Assembly: GCA_025356295.1 (NCBI GenBank)
Contig: JANXUJ010000039.1
Coordinates: forward strand, 1 to 33,369
From: Cyanobacteriota bacterium
GTDB lineage: Bacteria > Cyanobacteriota > Cyanobacteriia > Pseudanabaenales > Pseudanabaenaceae
DNA: 33,369 nucleotides
Direction of reading: 5' to 3'
Part shown: positions 24,149 through 33,189 of the stretch, in pieces
Layout of the letters: each line of letters begins with the position of its first letter
How positions within the stretch are numbered: the first letter of the stretch is position 1
Position numbers and translations under genes: made by a program
Notes under the pieces: generated by a model
The model's database searches: none
Seen by the model: the letters and a program-made list of their open reading frames with translations, nothing else
What the model was told of the DNA's origin: nothing

Positions 24149-24428
24149 TATTCTCAGCTACCCAATTTCCGTAATGATTTAAGATGCTTTTGATGAGAAC
24201 TTGAGATGGACTGGATATTGCTAGATCGCGATTAAGATCGCAATTAAGCCACATACCCCCAATTTGACTACCTAAATAACTAAATTCACGACTCTCTTGC
24301 CAAAATAATTCGGCAGTCACATCTTCGATTTGTTCAATATGCGAGGCTAACTCTCGATACATAGCTAAGGGGATGTCGGGATTATAAATAATCTTACAGC
24401 GATTAACAGTCAGGTTCCCATTAGGCAC
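24141..24428 (-). CDS. Conserved-looking 95-residue protein coupled to the PedR-like gene
   Basis: I cannot assign a function. The protein starts MPNGNLTVNRCKIIYNPD and has an amphipathic helix (LAMYRELASHIEQIEDVTAE), then FSYLGSQIGGMWLNC and a C-terminal helix ending GNWVAENKK. There is no membrane segment or enzymatic motif; two Cys (residues 11 and about 63) could be redox-active. The GTG start at 24428 lies inside the last codons of the regulator gene upstream (8-base overlap), so the two are translationally coupled. Coupling with a redox-responsive LuxR regulator suggests a modulator or partner, which is inference only. Confidence 0.78.
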   Translation of the reverse strand: MPNGNLTVNRCKIIYNPDIPLAMYRELASHIEQIEDVTAELFWQESREFSYLGSQIGGMWLNCDLNRDLAISSPSQVLIKSILNHYGNWVAENKK

Positions 24429-24753
24429 TTTCTAGCTCCTGCTCTAATTCTTTTTTTTCTAAAATGTTGTTGATTGGCTGAGTACCAATCAAGCAGCAGT
24501 TCACTTCGTCAATGCATACTTTTCCCCACTGCAAAGCCCAGCGAACAAGAGAAACACGGTTGTCAGTTTTAGTTTTGGTCAAAATGTTACTAATGTGGTT
24601 ATCAACAGTGCGCTTACTGATGGCAAGTTTGATAGCTATATCTTGGTTGGTTAAGCCCGCAGACACTAATTCAATTACTTGAAGTTCTCGCTCAGACAAA
24701 GAAATTGATGTATTTGTCAATGTGTTTTGATTTAATTTGACAGGGTTAGTCAT
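24421..24753 (-). CDS. LuxR-type regulator resembling PedR
   Basis: A small DNA-binding protein of 110 residues with only a GerE/LuxR helix-turn-helix (about 18-75): LSERELQVIELVSAGLTNQDIA, then ISKRTVDNHISNIL. After it come RWALQWGKVC and the Cys-rich VNCC, giving Cys80, Cys86 and Cys87. This architecture and the Cys cluster match PedR (Ssl0564) of Synechocystis, a regulator whose activity follows photosynthetic electron flow through thioredoxin. The name is therefore likely but based on recalled similarity. The C-terminal 20 residues are an acidic Glu/Leu extension. The 95-residue protein gene overlaps its stop by 8 bases, and the terminator after that gene closes the operon. Confidence 0.85.
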   Translation of the reverse strand: MTNPVKLNQNTLTNTSISLSERELQVIELVSAGLTNQDIAIKLAISKRTVDNHISNILTKTKTDNRVSLVRWALQWGKVCIDEVNCCLIGTQPINNILEKKELEQELESA

Positions 24754-24899
24754 GGTAGCGGGGGTGATTGCGCCAATGTTTTAGAATTATATCCATCTTA
24801 GCGGTTAGATAATGAGTATAAATTCTCATCCGAGATTGTGTCAATTAATTAAGATTGTTTTAGTGAAGCTAGAAACTAGCTAAAGTGCGAGTTTCATGA

Positions 24900-25526
24900 T
24901 TAGGCTAGCAAAGATTCTATCCATTTTGGTGGATTTGGGATCGGATTGCCGAGGCGATCGAGGACAATCCATGCGACTAGATGAACGAGTAGTTGATAGG
25001 CAAAGTTACTGAAGATGATTGCCGCGATCGTAAAAAGTTGGATTGTGGCAAAGTCGGGCTGTTCAAGTGAACCAAAAAGCTGAATTAACCAATTGAGCAA
25101 TCCTGTAATCTGGACAATTGAGTAAGTCCAAACATTTTCGCCTAATAAAATCGATAGAAATACAAACTGAAAAGCACTACCAAGTGAGCCAATGATTGTG
25201 GCAATACTGAGCGAACCTGCCCAAGGAAAGTCGCGTTTCCAGAGATAGCCGAGGGTTACACCAACTAAGCCATGCGGAATCATATATTGAATACTGCGAG
25301 TTGGTCCCATCAAGATCGCTAGGAGTAAAGCTGTCACGATCATTGCCATCCAGGAGGCGCGGCTATTCCAGCGTAAGTAAGCTAGGGCTGTTGGTAAGGG
25401 AAACAGCATTCGCAGCAAAGGTCCGAGGGGAAAATAATAGTTGATTAAAAACAACATGGCGGTGGTACTTGCTAGGAAAGCAGTTTCCACCATTTCGCGA
25501 GGATCGGTATGCGGCAATTTGGTCAT
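24900..25526 (-). CDS. DUF2232-type multi-pass membrane protein
   Basis: A 208-residue integral membrane protein with about six hydrophobic helices. The first part (LLRMLFPLPTALAYLRW, then LLLAILMGPTRSIQYMIPHGLVG) is the pattern of the DUF2232 family, whose members resemble small-molecule transport subunits and are widespread in cyanobacteria and Firmicutes. The biochemical role is not established. The ATG overlaps the lgt stop codon (ATGA), so it is coupled to lipoprotein lipidation in this genome. It is the last gene of that operon; a 147-base gap then leads to the pedR-like gene. Confidence 0.8.
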   Translation of the reverse strand: MTKLPHTDPREMVETAFLASTTAMLFLINYYFPLGPLLRMLFPLPTALAYLRWNSRASWMAMIVTALLLAILMGPTRSIQYMIPHGLVGVTLGYLWKRDFPWAGSLSIATIIGSLGSAFQFVFLSILLGENVWTYSIVQITGLLNWLIQLFGSLEQPDFATIQLFTIAAIIFSNFAYQLLVHLVAWIVLDRLGNPIPNPPKWIESLLA

Positions 25527-26374
25527 AGGGTTTCGGACGCTACTTCTTTGGGAGTGGTGTCAGGGAAACGGCGGCGTAATCCGTATAGCCAGACTAAGCC
25601 AAAAATACCTGCGGCGATCGCACCTAAACTAATCATCTGTGCAGTACGAAGCCCTCCCACCATGAGGCTATCGGTGCGTAGCCCTTCGATCCAAAATCTG
25701 CCGAGGCTGTAGGCGATCGCATAAATCATCGTGATTGTGCCAGTCCTAAGTTTGGAAAATCTTAGGAAAGCAAACATCAAGATTGCAAATACGCCGATGT
25801 TCCAGAGAGACTCATATAGAAAGGTGGGATGAAAGTAAGAATCATTGATCAAGTCAGGAGGACGGCGATTGATCGGAATTAATAATTTCCAAGGTAAGTC
25901 GGTGGGGCTGCCAAAAGCTTCGGAATTAAAGAAGTTTCCCCATCGACCGATCGCCTGACCAAGAATCACGGCGGGCATAAAAATATCTGCCATTAGCCAT
26001 GTCGAAATTTTTTGGCGCTTACAAAATATAGTTGCGGCGATCGCGCCACCGATGATCGCTCCATGAATGGCTATGCCGCCTTCCCAGATGGCAAATACTT
26101 TATACCAGGGTTGAGTTTGAAAGCGCTGCCATTCAAATAGGACATAGTAAATACGCGCACAAGGAATTGCCCCAACTACTAGCCAAATCGCCAGATCGCC
26201 CACCAGTTCTGGATCGACATTGCGTCTTTCGGCGAGATTTTGCGCTAATAAAGTGCCAATAATGATCGCTGAGGCGATTAACAATCCATACCAACGGATT
26301 GAGAGCGGTCCAAGTTCAAAAGCGATCGGACCAGGTGAGGTAAATTCCAAAGCGATGGGTAAGAGATTAAGCAC
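25523..26374 (-). CDS. lgt: Prolipoprotein diacylglyceryl transferase
   Basis: Membrane enzyme that transfers diacylglycerol from phosphatidylglycerol to the lipobox Cys of prolipoproteins, the first step of lipoprotein maturation. Visible are GPLSIRWYGLLIASA near residue 22, the HGAIIGGAIA segment with the essential His, the Lgt signature GRWGNFFNSEAFG near residue 140, and a late Arg-containing helix (GRFWIEGLRTDS). The 283-residue length is normal. The start is a GTG at 26374; no in-frame ATG is close, and the first conserved block begins about 12 residues later. The downstream DUF2232 gene overlaps its stop codon. Confidence 0.96.
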   Translation of the reverse strand: MLNLLPIALEFTSPGPIAFELGPLSIRWYGLLIASAIIIGTLLAQNLAERRNVDPELVGDLAIWLVVGAIPCARIYYVLFEWQRFQTQPWYKVFAIWEGGIAIHGAIIGGAIAATIFCKRQKISTWLMADIFMPAVILGQAIGRWGNFFNSEAFGSPTDLPWKLLIPINRRPPDLINDSYFHPTFLYESLWNIGVFAILMFAFLRFSKLRTGTITMIYAIAYSLGRFWIEGLRTDSLMVGGLRTAQMISLGAIAAGIFGLVWLYGLRRRFPDTTPKEVASETL

Positions 26375-26426
26375 TTTATACTTTCTAACTTTTATACTTT
26401 TTACTTGGGGGATTGATTACAGAACA

Positions 26427-26478
26427 AGTGCAGCGTAAAGCACTGCACTAAAACACTGCACTAAAACACTGTACTTTT
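26427..26478. repeat. 13-base tandem repeat with a pairing partner
   Basis: cactgcactaaaa occurs at 26441-26453 and 26454-26466, with a diverged third copy (cactgtactttt) at 26467-26478. The upstream agtgcag (26427-26433) can pair with ctgcact in either of the first two copies, so two alternative hairpins are possible. It lies between lgt and the aminotransferase, just past the stop codon of the latter on the minus strand, and may act as its terminator. Confidence 0.7.
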
Positions 26479-26480
26479 GG

Positions 26481-27662
26481 CTACTTATAACGTATTCCTG
26501 CTTGTTTGAGGCGGTCAAGAGCTTCGCCGAGGCGATCGCAGTCGGCGATCAAACTAATTCTGACATAGCCTTCACCACCTTTACCAAATGCACTACCAGG
26601 TGTGAAAACTACGCCTGTAGTTTCTAAGACCTTCAAGGCAAAGTCAGCAGAGGTCAACCCCGCAGGTACAGGAATCCAGAGGTACATCGTGGCATAGGTT
26701 TTAGGAATGTCCCAACCTAGCTCAGCAAGTTTTGCAATCACAAAATCTCGCCGCTCTTTGTAGCGATCACATACTTCTTCAAGATAACTATCAGGCAATT
26801 GCAGAGCAGTTTCGGCAGCAACCTGAATTGCGGAGAATATGCCATAGTCGAGATTGGTTTTGAGCGTGCGTAAGCCTTGAATGATATGCCGATTGCCAAC
26901 CACAAAGCCAACCCGCCAGCCTGCCATGTTATAGGTTTTTGATAGCGTATGAAATTCTACGCCGACATCTTTGCCGCCTTCGATCTCTAGCAAACTGGTT
27001 GGCTGATAACCATCAAAGGCGAGTTCGGCATAGCAAAGATCATGGACTAATAAAATCTCGTATTTTTTGGCAAAAGCAACCGCTTCTTCAAAAAATTCGC
27101 GTGGGGCAACTGCACCTGTGGGATTAGCAGGATAGTTGAAATACATAACTTTGGCTCGTTGGGCGACCTCTTCAGGAATTGCCGATAGGTCGATCAGCCA
27201 GCCATTTTCAGGGGTGAGCATCATTTCATAGATTTCACCACCTGCGAGCAATGGTCCTCGAAAATGGGCGGGATAGGCTGGGCTGGGTACAAGTACAAGA
27301 TCGCCAGGGTCGATATAGGCGATCGCCAAATGTCCTAATCCTTCTTTGGAGCCAATCAACGGCAATGCTTCACCTTCAGAATCGAGCTGCACATTGTAGC
27401 GACGCTTGTACCAGTCAGTAATCGCGCGGCGAAAACTTGCTGTTCCCTCAAAGGGTGGATAGCCATGATTGAGTGGATTTTGTAAAGCAGCGATCGCCGC
27501 TTCGATTACTGGCTTGGGCGTGGGACCATCAGGATTACCCATACCGAGGTCGATCAAATCTAGACCTTGCTCTTTCGCTCGTAGCTTCAACTCATCTAAG
27601 CGCGCAAAAACATATGGAGGGAGTTTTTCTAGTCGCTGAGCAGGTTTGAGCCAAGTCTTCAT
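26481..27662 (-). CDS. Class I/II pyridoxal-phosphate aminotransferase
   Basis: A fold-type I aminotransferase of 393 residues. The PLP Lys lies in FHTLSKTYNMAGWRVGF (near residue 240). Other conserved sites are LGMGNPDGPTP near 42, YPPFEG near 71, the NYPANPTGA block with the PLP-contacting Asn near 175, and YVRISL with the substrate-carboxylate Arg near 370. Proteins of this subgroup are annotated as LL-diaminopimelate, aspartate or alanine (AlaC-like) aminotransferases. The N-terminus differs from true DapL as I recall it, so substrate specificity is left open. It is encoded alone, with repeated motifs in its upstream region. Confidence 0.9.
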   Translation of the reverse strand: MKTWLKPAQRLEKLPPYVFARLDELKLRAKEQGLDLIDLGMGNPDGPTPKPVIEAAIAALQNPLNHGYPPFEGTASFRRAITDWYKRRYNVQLDSEGEALPLIGSKEGLGHLAIAYIDPGDLVLVPSPAYPAHFRGPLLAGGEIYEMMLTPENGWLIDLSAIPEEVAQRAKVMYFNYPANPTGAVAPREFFEEAVAFAKKYEILLVHDLCYAELAFDGYQPTSLLEIEGGKDVGVEFHTLSKTYNMAGWRVGFVVGNRHIIQGLRTLKTNLDYGIFSAIQVAAETALQLPDSYLEEVCDRYKERRDFVIAKLAELGWDIPKTYATMYLWIPVPAGLTSADFALKVLETTGVVFTPGSAFGKGGEGYVRISLIADCDRLGEALDRLKQAGIRYK

Positions 27663-27714
27663 TTGTGTTGTTAGAGCGTATTAAGTTTTGATCTTAGTAG
27701 AAATTGACATAAAA

Positions 27715-27764
27715 GTTATACATGAAAGGTTATACATAGTTAAATTCATACTTAAAGTTATGCC
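27715..27764 (-). promoter_or_regulatory. Repeated motif upstream of the aminotransferase gene
   Basis: gttatacat occurs at 27715-27723 and 27729-27737, and a degenerate copy gttatgcct at 27757-27765. The starts are 14 and 28 bases apart. On the minus strand each reads as ATGTATAAC, which contains a -10-like TATAAC. They could be alternative -10 boxes or spaced regulator sites. Confidence 0.45.
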
Positions 27765-27768
27765 TAAT

Positions 27769-28743
27769 TTATGACGTCGTCATTACGACATTCCTTTGAA
27801 TATCTGTATTTAAGTCTTGTAGAGGGTAAGTGCGATCGCGATCGGCAATTTCGGCATAGCGGGTATAACCTAACTCCTGCAATAGTTGCTTGAGTTTTGT
27901 TCCCGTGGCTCCAGCCGCTCTCAGACTTGTGGGATGAATTTCGATAATTAAAGTTGGTTTTAGGGCTGTGATCATTTTGGTTGCACCTGAGAGAAATGCA
28001 CATTCACTTCCTTCAATATCCAGTTTGAGCAGAATTTTGCCAGTAAAGTTCTGCCAATCGACTAAATCATCAAAACGTCTAAGTGGAACTTTAAATCGGT
28101 TGTGTTGATGAGTTGCTGAATGCTCTGGATAGACTCCCGCGCTTCCAGATGTTCCAATCGGAACTAATAGTTCTATTTCTCCATCGGTATCACCAACTGC
28201 AAGATTATAAATCTTGAATTTGCACAAAGCATTAGCCGTGAGCGACTTCCCTAAAGCTATGGCGAGGCGAGGTTGCGGCTCCACTGCCAAAACAAAGCCA
28301 TTAGTACCAACTAGCTTACTTGCCACGATCGCGAAGCTGCCATGATTTGCACCGACATCTAAAAAAGTATCCCCTTCAGCTAGTAAGTCAGGCAAAATTC
28401 TTGTGTCAGTGTCTTGGCTAGCTAGCTCATTGACAACTTGAAATAGTCGCATGTCAATCGGATTTAAAAATACTTGATAACCCGATAATTGCAATTCTAA
28501 ATACCGATTTGGTGAAAGCTTATAGAAAATCCCTGACAAGAATCTAAATAGCCCTCTTCCTCCTTTGAGATAGCTTTTGCCTGTGATATTGAAATATAGA
28601 TTGCAGTACAAACTGAAGATTTGAAACAGAAATGGCAACTGTTTGCTAAGACGGGGATTGAGTAACCATCCTAAAACCGAGCGATCGTAAAGCCAATCAT
28701 CGGGTTGATCGGATGGTTTTGGGGTGTGATGATTTTGGAGCAT
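27769..28743 (-). CDS. FkbM family methyltransferase
   Basis: S-adenosylmethionine-dependent O-methyltransferase of the FkbM type, 324 residues. The SAM-binding motif is FLDVGANHGSFAIVAS near residue 128, with the acidic motif VEPQPRL near 155. The family signature KLDIEGSECAFLSGA lies near 240, followed by PTLIIEIHP. The first 100 residues are an N-terminal extension with hydrophobic stretches (LPFLFQIFSLYCNLYF), which may associate with a membrane. FkbM enzymes modify diverse sugars, antibiotics or exopolysaccharides; no sugar or peptide biosynthesis genes lie nearby, so the substrate is unknown. Confidence 0.9.
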   Translation of the reverse strand: MLQNHHTPKPSDQPDDWLYDRSVLGWLLNPRLSKQLPFLFQIFSLYCNLYFNITGKSYLKGGRGLFRFLSGIFYKLSPNRYLELQLSGYQVFLNPIDMRLFQVVNELASQDTDTRILPDLLAEGDTFLDVGANHGSFAIVASKLVGTNGFVLAVEPQPRLAIALGKSLTANALCKFKIYNLAVGDTDGEIELLVPIGTSGSAGVYPEHSATHQHNRFKVPLRRFDDLVDWQNFTGKILLKLDIEGSECAFLSGATKMITALKPTLIIEIHPTSLRAAGATGTKLKQLLQELGYTRYAEIADRDRTYPLQDLNTDIQRNVVMTTS

Positions 28744-28823
28744 AAAAAATTTTGAATTTTGGTTAATGTCGCAGTCGTTCGCCTTTTGAGATATTACGGC
28801 AAAGTGTAATGTCTCAAATTAAA

Positions 28824-28884
28824 ACCCAAAACCAGAGTGTGATTCGCCCGCTATGCGGGCGACCCACGCTCTGGTTTTGGGTTC
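28824..28884 (-). terminator. Long terminator hairpin of uvrA
   Basis: A 29-bp imperfect stem (28824-28852 with 28856-28884) closes on a TAT triloop with apex CCCGC-TAT-GCGGG. It lies one base past the uvrA stop codon, and T4 plus AT-rich sequence follows on the minus strand. Its right arm shares gggcgacccacgct with the ndbB terminator. Confidence 0.88.
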
Positions 28885-28885
28885 C

Positions 28886-31747
28886 TTAACTACTGCGTGG
28901 ATATTCGGCTAATACTTGCTTAAGATATTTACCCGTATAAGATTTTTTGACTTTGGCGACTTGTTCAGGAGTTCCCTCAGCGATGATCTCACCACCGCGA
29001 TCGCCTCCTTCTGGCCCCAGATCAATCACCCAATCAGCGCAACGAATCACATCGAGATTATGCTCAATGGCAATGATGCTATTCCCTTTATCGACAAGGC
29101 GCTGCATCACATCTAGTAATTTATGCACATCATAAAAGCTCAAACCTGTGGTTGGTTCATCAATAAGATAGAGAGTCTTACCAGTCGCGCGGCGTGAAAG
29201 CTCAGTGGCTAATTTGACCCGTTGCGCCTCACCGCCAGAGAGCGTTGGCGCTGACTGACCCAGACGCACATAGCCCAAACCAACATCAACTAGCATTCCC
29301 AGTTTTGTATGCGCGGAAGGGATATTCTCAAAAAAGTGCATCCCTTCTTCAATCGTCATATCAAGGACATCAGCGATCGTTTTCTCTTTGTACTTTACCT
29401 GTAGAGTTTCGCGGTTATACCGCGCTCCTTTGCAGACATCGCACTGCACATATACATCTGGCAAGAAGTTCATCGAAATAATATTCACACCCTGCCCAGC
29501 GCAAGCTTCGCAACGTCCACCCTTGACATTAAATGAGAACTGTCCTGCTTTGTAGCCTCTAGTTTTGGCAGCTGTAGTGAGCGCGAAGGTTTCGCGAATT
29601 ACATCAAATAGCCCTGTGTAAGTCGCGGCATTAGAACGCGGCGTGCGTCCGATTGGTGATTGATCGATGACGATGAATTTATCTAAAGCGGCTAGCCCTT
29701 TGATCTCATCAAGTCCTTTTGGGGCTGGCTTTTTACGCAAAAAATGATGGTCGAGAGCATGATGGAGAATGTCGTTGACAAGAGTGGATTTGCCTGAGCC
29801 TGATACACCTGTCACGCAGACCAGTTTTCCTAAGGGAAGCTTGACATTAATATGTTTGAGATTGTTTAGATAGGCGTTACAGATTTCGAGATGCTTACCA
29901 TTGCCTTCACGGCGCTCTGCGGGTGTGAATATCTGTTGTCGTTTGGATAAGTATGCGCCTGTGAGTGATTCAGGGTGGTTCTCAATATCTTTAACACTGC
30001 CCTGAGCAACGATCATTCCGCCATGCACGCCTGCTCCAGGACCAATATCGACTAGATAGTCAGCAGCCCGAATGGTTTCCTCGTCATGTTCCACTACAAT
30101 CAAGGTGTTGCCAAGATCGCGCAGTTTGGTTAAGGTTCCTAAAAGTCGAAAGTTATCGCGCTGATGCAATCCGATACTCGGCTCATCCAGAACATAAAGA
30201 ACTCCTGTTAATCCTGAACCGATCTGGGTGGCAAGTCGAATCCGCTGAGCTTCGCCACCTGAGAGAGACATGGTAGAACGATCAAGGGTGAGGTAATCTA
30301 AGCCAACATCAAGTAAAAATTGCAGTCTTGCTAAGATTTCTTGCAAAACGCGATCGGCAATTTGACGGGTGCGATCGCTAAGTTCGAGATTTTTTAACCG
30401 CTCTAGACAAGTGCCGAGTGGAACCGAGACAAATTCAATAATGTTGTAACCACCGATCCGCACCGAGAGAGATTCTGGCTTTAGTCGCTTCCCTTCACAG
30501 ATAGAGCAAGGTTGTTCGACTAGATAGTTTTCTAGCTTCTGTTTTTGAGATTCTCCAGCTTCTTTATATTGCTGTTCGAGAATGCCGATCGCGCCTTCAT
30601 AACGTTTGTAATATCCTTCACTGCGATCGCGATATAGCGAGTCGGGCTTGATTAAAATTTTCTCAGTCGTGCCGTATAAAACAATGTCAATCTGAGACTG
30701 GGAGAGGTTTTCCCATGGGGTGGTAATCTCAAATCCTGCATATTCACCCACGCTGGCTAATAGGGAAATGTAATAAGTATGAGTTTTGTCCGCCCAGGGT
30801 GCGATCGCGGCATAAACGGGCAAAGTAGGATCAGGGACAAACAGTTCAGGATTAAAAGTTTTGACACTGCCCAGTCCATGACAAGCAGGACAAGCACCAT
30901 AGGGTGAGTTAAAAGAGAACATCCGTGGCGATAGTTCTTCCATTACTGCACCATGTTCAGGACAGGCAAAGTTTTCGGAGAATGTCAGCAAGTTGTTTAC
31001 AGATTCTTGATTGGTATCTTTCTCGTGAAGCACCTCCACCATCGCAATCCCATCGGCGCGCTTGAGGCAAGTCGCCAGAGAATCAGTCAAACGCTCCTGA
31101 ATACCATCTTTACGAACTAAGCGATCAACAACAATCTCAATATCATGTAATTTGTTCTTCTCAAGCTCAATATTGTCGCTAAGTTCACGAACTTCTCCAT
31201 CAACGCGCACACGCGCAAAGCCTTCTGAGGCAAGCCCTGTCAATAATTTTTTATGCGTTCCCTTTTTGCCACGAATCACAGGTGCAAGTAATTGAAAGCG
31301 AGTGCGATCGCTTAACTCCATAATTGCATCTACCATCCGATCAATGGTTTGTGGCGCAATATTGCGATCGCAGATCGGACAGTGGGGCGAACCTGCACGA
31401 CCGTAGAGCAACCGCAAATAATCATAAATCTCAGTGACCGTACCCACTGTCGAGCGCGGATTATGAGAAGTGGATTTTTGATCAATCGAAATCGCGGGAC
31501 TCAAGCCCTCAATGTAGTCCACATCAGGCTTATCGACTTGCCCTAAAAATTGCCGCGCATAAGCACTCAGCGACTCCACATAGCGGCGTTGACCTTCCGC
31601 AAAAATAGTATCAAAGGCGAGCGATGATTTGCCAGAGCCAGACACACCCGTAAACACGATCAGGCGATCGCGTGGAATCGTCAGGTCAACATTTTTGAGA
31701 TTGTGCTGTCTAGCACCTCTGACGTGAATATGGGTATGGTCTGGCAT
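28886..31747 (-). CDS. uvrA: Excinuclease ABC subunit A
   Basis: Damage-recognition ATPase of nucleotide excision repair; a UvrA dimer with UvrB locates bulky lesions such as UV photoproducts before UvrC cuts. The 953-residue length is full size. Two ABC ATPase modules are present, each with Walker A ([12 protein letters not shown] near residue 34 and [12 protein letters not shown] about two thirds along) and an LSGGEAQR signature. Zinc-binding CxxC pairs occur at [30 protein letters not shown] and CDVCKG. The N-terminus [19 protein letters not shown] is standard. The gene stands alone, and a long terminator follows. Confidence 0.98.
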   Translation of the reverse strand: MPDHTHIHVRGARQHNLKNVDLTIPRDRLIVFTGVSGSGKSSLAFDTIFAEGQRRYVESLSAYARQFLGQVDKPDVDYIEGLSPAISIDQKSTSHNPRSTVGTVTEIYDYLRLLYGRAGSPHCPICDRNIAPQTIDRMVDAIMELSDRTRFQLLAPVIRGKKGTHKKLLTGLASEGFARVRVDGEVRELSDNIELEKNKLHDIEIVVDRLVRKDGIQERLTDSLATCLKRADGIAMVEVLHEKDTNQESVNNLLTFSENFACPEHGAVMEELSPRMFSFNSPYGACPACHGLGSVKTFNPELFVPDPTLPVYAAIAPWADKTHTYYISLLASVGEYAGFEITTPWENLSQSQIDIVLYGTTEKILIKPDSLYRDRSEGYYKRYEGAIGILEQQYKEAGESQKQKLENYLVEQPCSICEGKRLKPESLSVRIGGYNIIEFVSVPLGTCLERLKNLELSDRTRQIADRVLQEILARLQFLLDVGLDYLTLDRSTMSLSGGEAQRIRLATQIGSGLTGVLYVLDEPSIGLHQRDNFRLLGTLTKLRDLGNTLIVVEHDEETIRAADYLVDIGPGAGVHGGMIVAQGSVKDIENHPESLTGAYLSKRQQIFTPAERREGNGKHLEICNAYLNNLKHINVKLPLGKLVCVTGVSGSGKSTLVNDILHHALDHHFLRKKPAPKGLDEIKGLAALDKFIVIDQSPIGRTPRSNAATYTGLFDVIRETFALTTAAKTRGYKAGQFSFNVKGGRCEACAGQGVNIISMNFLPDVYVQCDVCKGARYNRETLQVKYKEKTIADVLDMTIEEGMHFFENIPSAHTKLGMLVDVGLGYVRLGQSAPTLSGGEAQRVKLATELSRRATGKTLYLIDEPTTGLSFYDVHKLLDVMQRLVDKGNSIIAIEHNLDVIRCADWVIDLGPEGGDRGGEIIAEGTPEQVAKVKKSYTGKYLKQVLAEYPRSS

Positions 31748-31854
31748 TCGAGCGCTGTCAAATATTTAACATGAAGATTTGTATCTAGTGTATGCGATCG
31801 CTGGGAGCTTTCTGACAATGCTAAACTGCGAATCATCGGTGTATCGCGCTAACC

Positions 31855-32511
31855 ATGGGAATTATTACCAAACGTTCATCCAAAAAAATTCGAGCTAACG
31901 AGATACTGCTTCGCCTCAAACGAATTTATCCAGATGCAACCTGTTCGCTTGATTATGAAACACCCGTGCAGTTACTTGTTGCCGTAATTCTTTCGGCTCA
32001 ATGTACGGATGTGCGCGTAAATATGATCACTCCCAAACTATTTGCGCGATTTCCTGATGCGATCGCCTTCGCTAATGCTGATCTCGATGAACTAATGGAA
32101 TTAGTCCACTCCACGGGATTTTTTCGTAATAAGTCCAAGAATATTAGAAGTGCTTGCGAAATGATTGTGCGTGACTTTGAGGGCAAAGTACCGAATACGA
32201 TGGAAAAGCTACTCAAGCTGGCAGGAGTAGCCCGAAAAACTGCCAATGTCGTGTTAGCTCATGCCTATGGAATTAATGCAGGGGTGACTGTTGATACCCA
32301 TGTTAAGCGCCTCACCAAAAGACTAGGGCTGACTAAATATGATGAGCCAATCAAAGTTGAGCGTGATTTGATCGCCCTCCTGCCCCAACCAGACTGGGAA
32401 AACTGGTCAATCAGGATTATTTACCATGGGCGCGCTGTTTGTGATGCGCGTAAACCCGCTTGCGATCGCTGTCAGCTGGCTGATTTATGTCCGTCAGCCA
32501 CGATCGGGTAA
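31855..32511 (+). CDS. nth: Endonuclease III
   Basis: Base-excision repair glycosylase/AP lyase that removes oxidised pyrimidines. In the 218-residue protein the helix-hairpin-helix LLKLAGVARKTANVVL carries the catalytic Lys, with the catalytic Asp in VDTHVKRL. The C-terminal [4Fe-4S] motif is intact with spacing Cx6Cx2Cx5C in VCDARKPACDRCQLADLC. The hairpin reads LAGVARKTA instead of the common LPGVGRKTA, a mild variation. The ATG lies within ccatgg. It is divergent from uvrA across 107 bases, placing two DNA repair genes back to back, and lies 110 bases before psaL. Confidence 0.96.
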   Translation: MGIITKRSSKKIRANEILLRLKRIYPDATCSLDYETPVQLLVAVILSAQCTDVRVNMITPKLFARFPDAIAFANADLDELMELVHSTGFFRNKSKNIRSACEMIVRDFEGKVPNTMEKLLKLAGVARKTANVVLAHAYGINAGVTVDTHVKRLTKRLGLTKYDEPIKVERDLIALLPQPDWENWSIRIIYHGRAVCDARKPACDRCQLADLCPSATIG

Positions 32512-32552
32512 CAAATCTGTGAAGTTTTCTAAAGATAACTATCTTTTATGCA

Positions 32553-32579
32553 GTGACATTAGCGCTTATTCCCTAAAAT
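32553..32579 (+). promoter_or_regulatory. Candidate psaL promoter
   Basis: GTGACA (32553-32558) and TAAAAT (32574-32579) are 15 bases apart, a short spacing. GTGACATT is one base from the GTTACATT half of the HLR1 element bound by RpaB at PSI genes, but the second half is poor. A 7-bp palindrome aaagata/tatcttt lies just upstream at 32531-32546. Confidence 0.3.
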
Positions 32580-32621
32580 GAAGACAAAATTCTTCTTGCA
32601 ATCTTTATTTATTAAAGCAAT

Positions 32622-33098
32622 ATGACAGATTTTGTAAAGCCTTTCAAAAATGATCCCCAAATCGGTCATTTATCTACACCAATCAGCGACTCTGGTCTAG
32701 TTACCGCTTTTATCGGTAATTTACCTGCTTACCGCAAAGGCTTGTCTGCTAGCCGCCGTGGTCTAGAGATCGGCATGGCTCACGGATATTTTATCTATGG
32801 ACCTTTTGCCGTGCTTGGACCATTGAGAGCCACCGAACTTTCTAGCCTTGCTGGTTTATTAGCCTCAGTCTCATCCGTTGTGTTGTTGACACTTGGTTTA
32901 TCACTTTATGGTGCAACTGTTAGCACCAAGATCATGACCAGCACTTCGGTTGCAGTTCCTGCTGAGTTTGAGACCCATGCTGGTTGGAGCGAATTTGCTA
33001 GCAGTTTCTTAATTGGTGGTGCTGGCGGTGCTGCATTTGCATACTTCCTCAACTACCTAACCCCAATGCAAAAATTTGCAGCTTTACTCTGGAACTAA
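32622..33098 (+). CDS. psaL: Photosystem I reaction centre subunit XI (PsaL)
   Basis: Membrane subunit at the centre of PSI trimers or tetramers. The 158-residue protein has the typical N-terminus (DFVKPFKNDPQIGHLSTPI), then GNLPAYRKGLSASRRGLEIGMAHGYF before the first helix. The second helix is near residues 79-98 and the third near 126-146. The C-terminus is short (MQKFAALLWN). psaI follows on the same strand, so the order is psaL-psaI. Gene order and PsaL sequence have been linked to PSI oligomeric state in cyanobacteria; psaF and psaJ are not upstream here, where nth is found. Confidence 0.97.
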   Translation: MTDFVKPFKNDPQIGHLSTPISDSGLVTAFIGNLPAYRKGLSASRRGLEIGMAHGYFIYGPFAVLGPLRATELSSLAGLLASVSSVVLLTLGLSLYGATVSTKIMTSTSVAVPAEFETHAGWSEFASSFLIGGAGGAAFAYFLNYLTPMQKFAALLWN

Positions 33099-33189
33099 AA
33101 CTCGGCTCTATATAGCAAGAGCTTGACGTTGCTAGAATTAAGTGCAGAACGACAATTTATCTTTTTTTAAAGTAAGGAAAACTATTACT

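Noticed and set aside
26441..26478. CRISPR-like array
   Set aside because: The units are 13 bases in direct tandem without spacers, and no cas genes are in the window.
27764..28003. 79-codon minus-strand frame overlapping the FkbM gene
   Set aside because: It is a shadow frame of the conserved C-terminal half of the methyltransferase.
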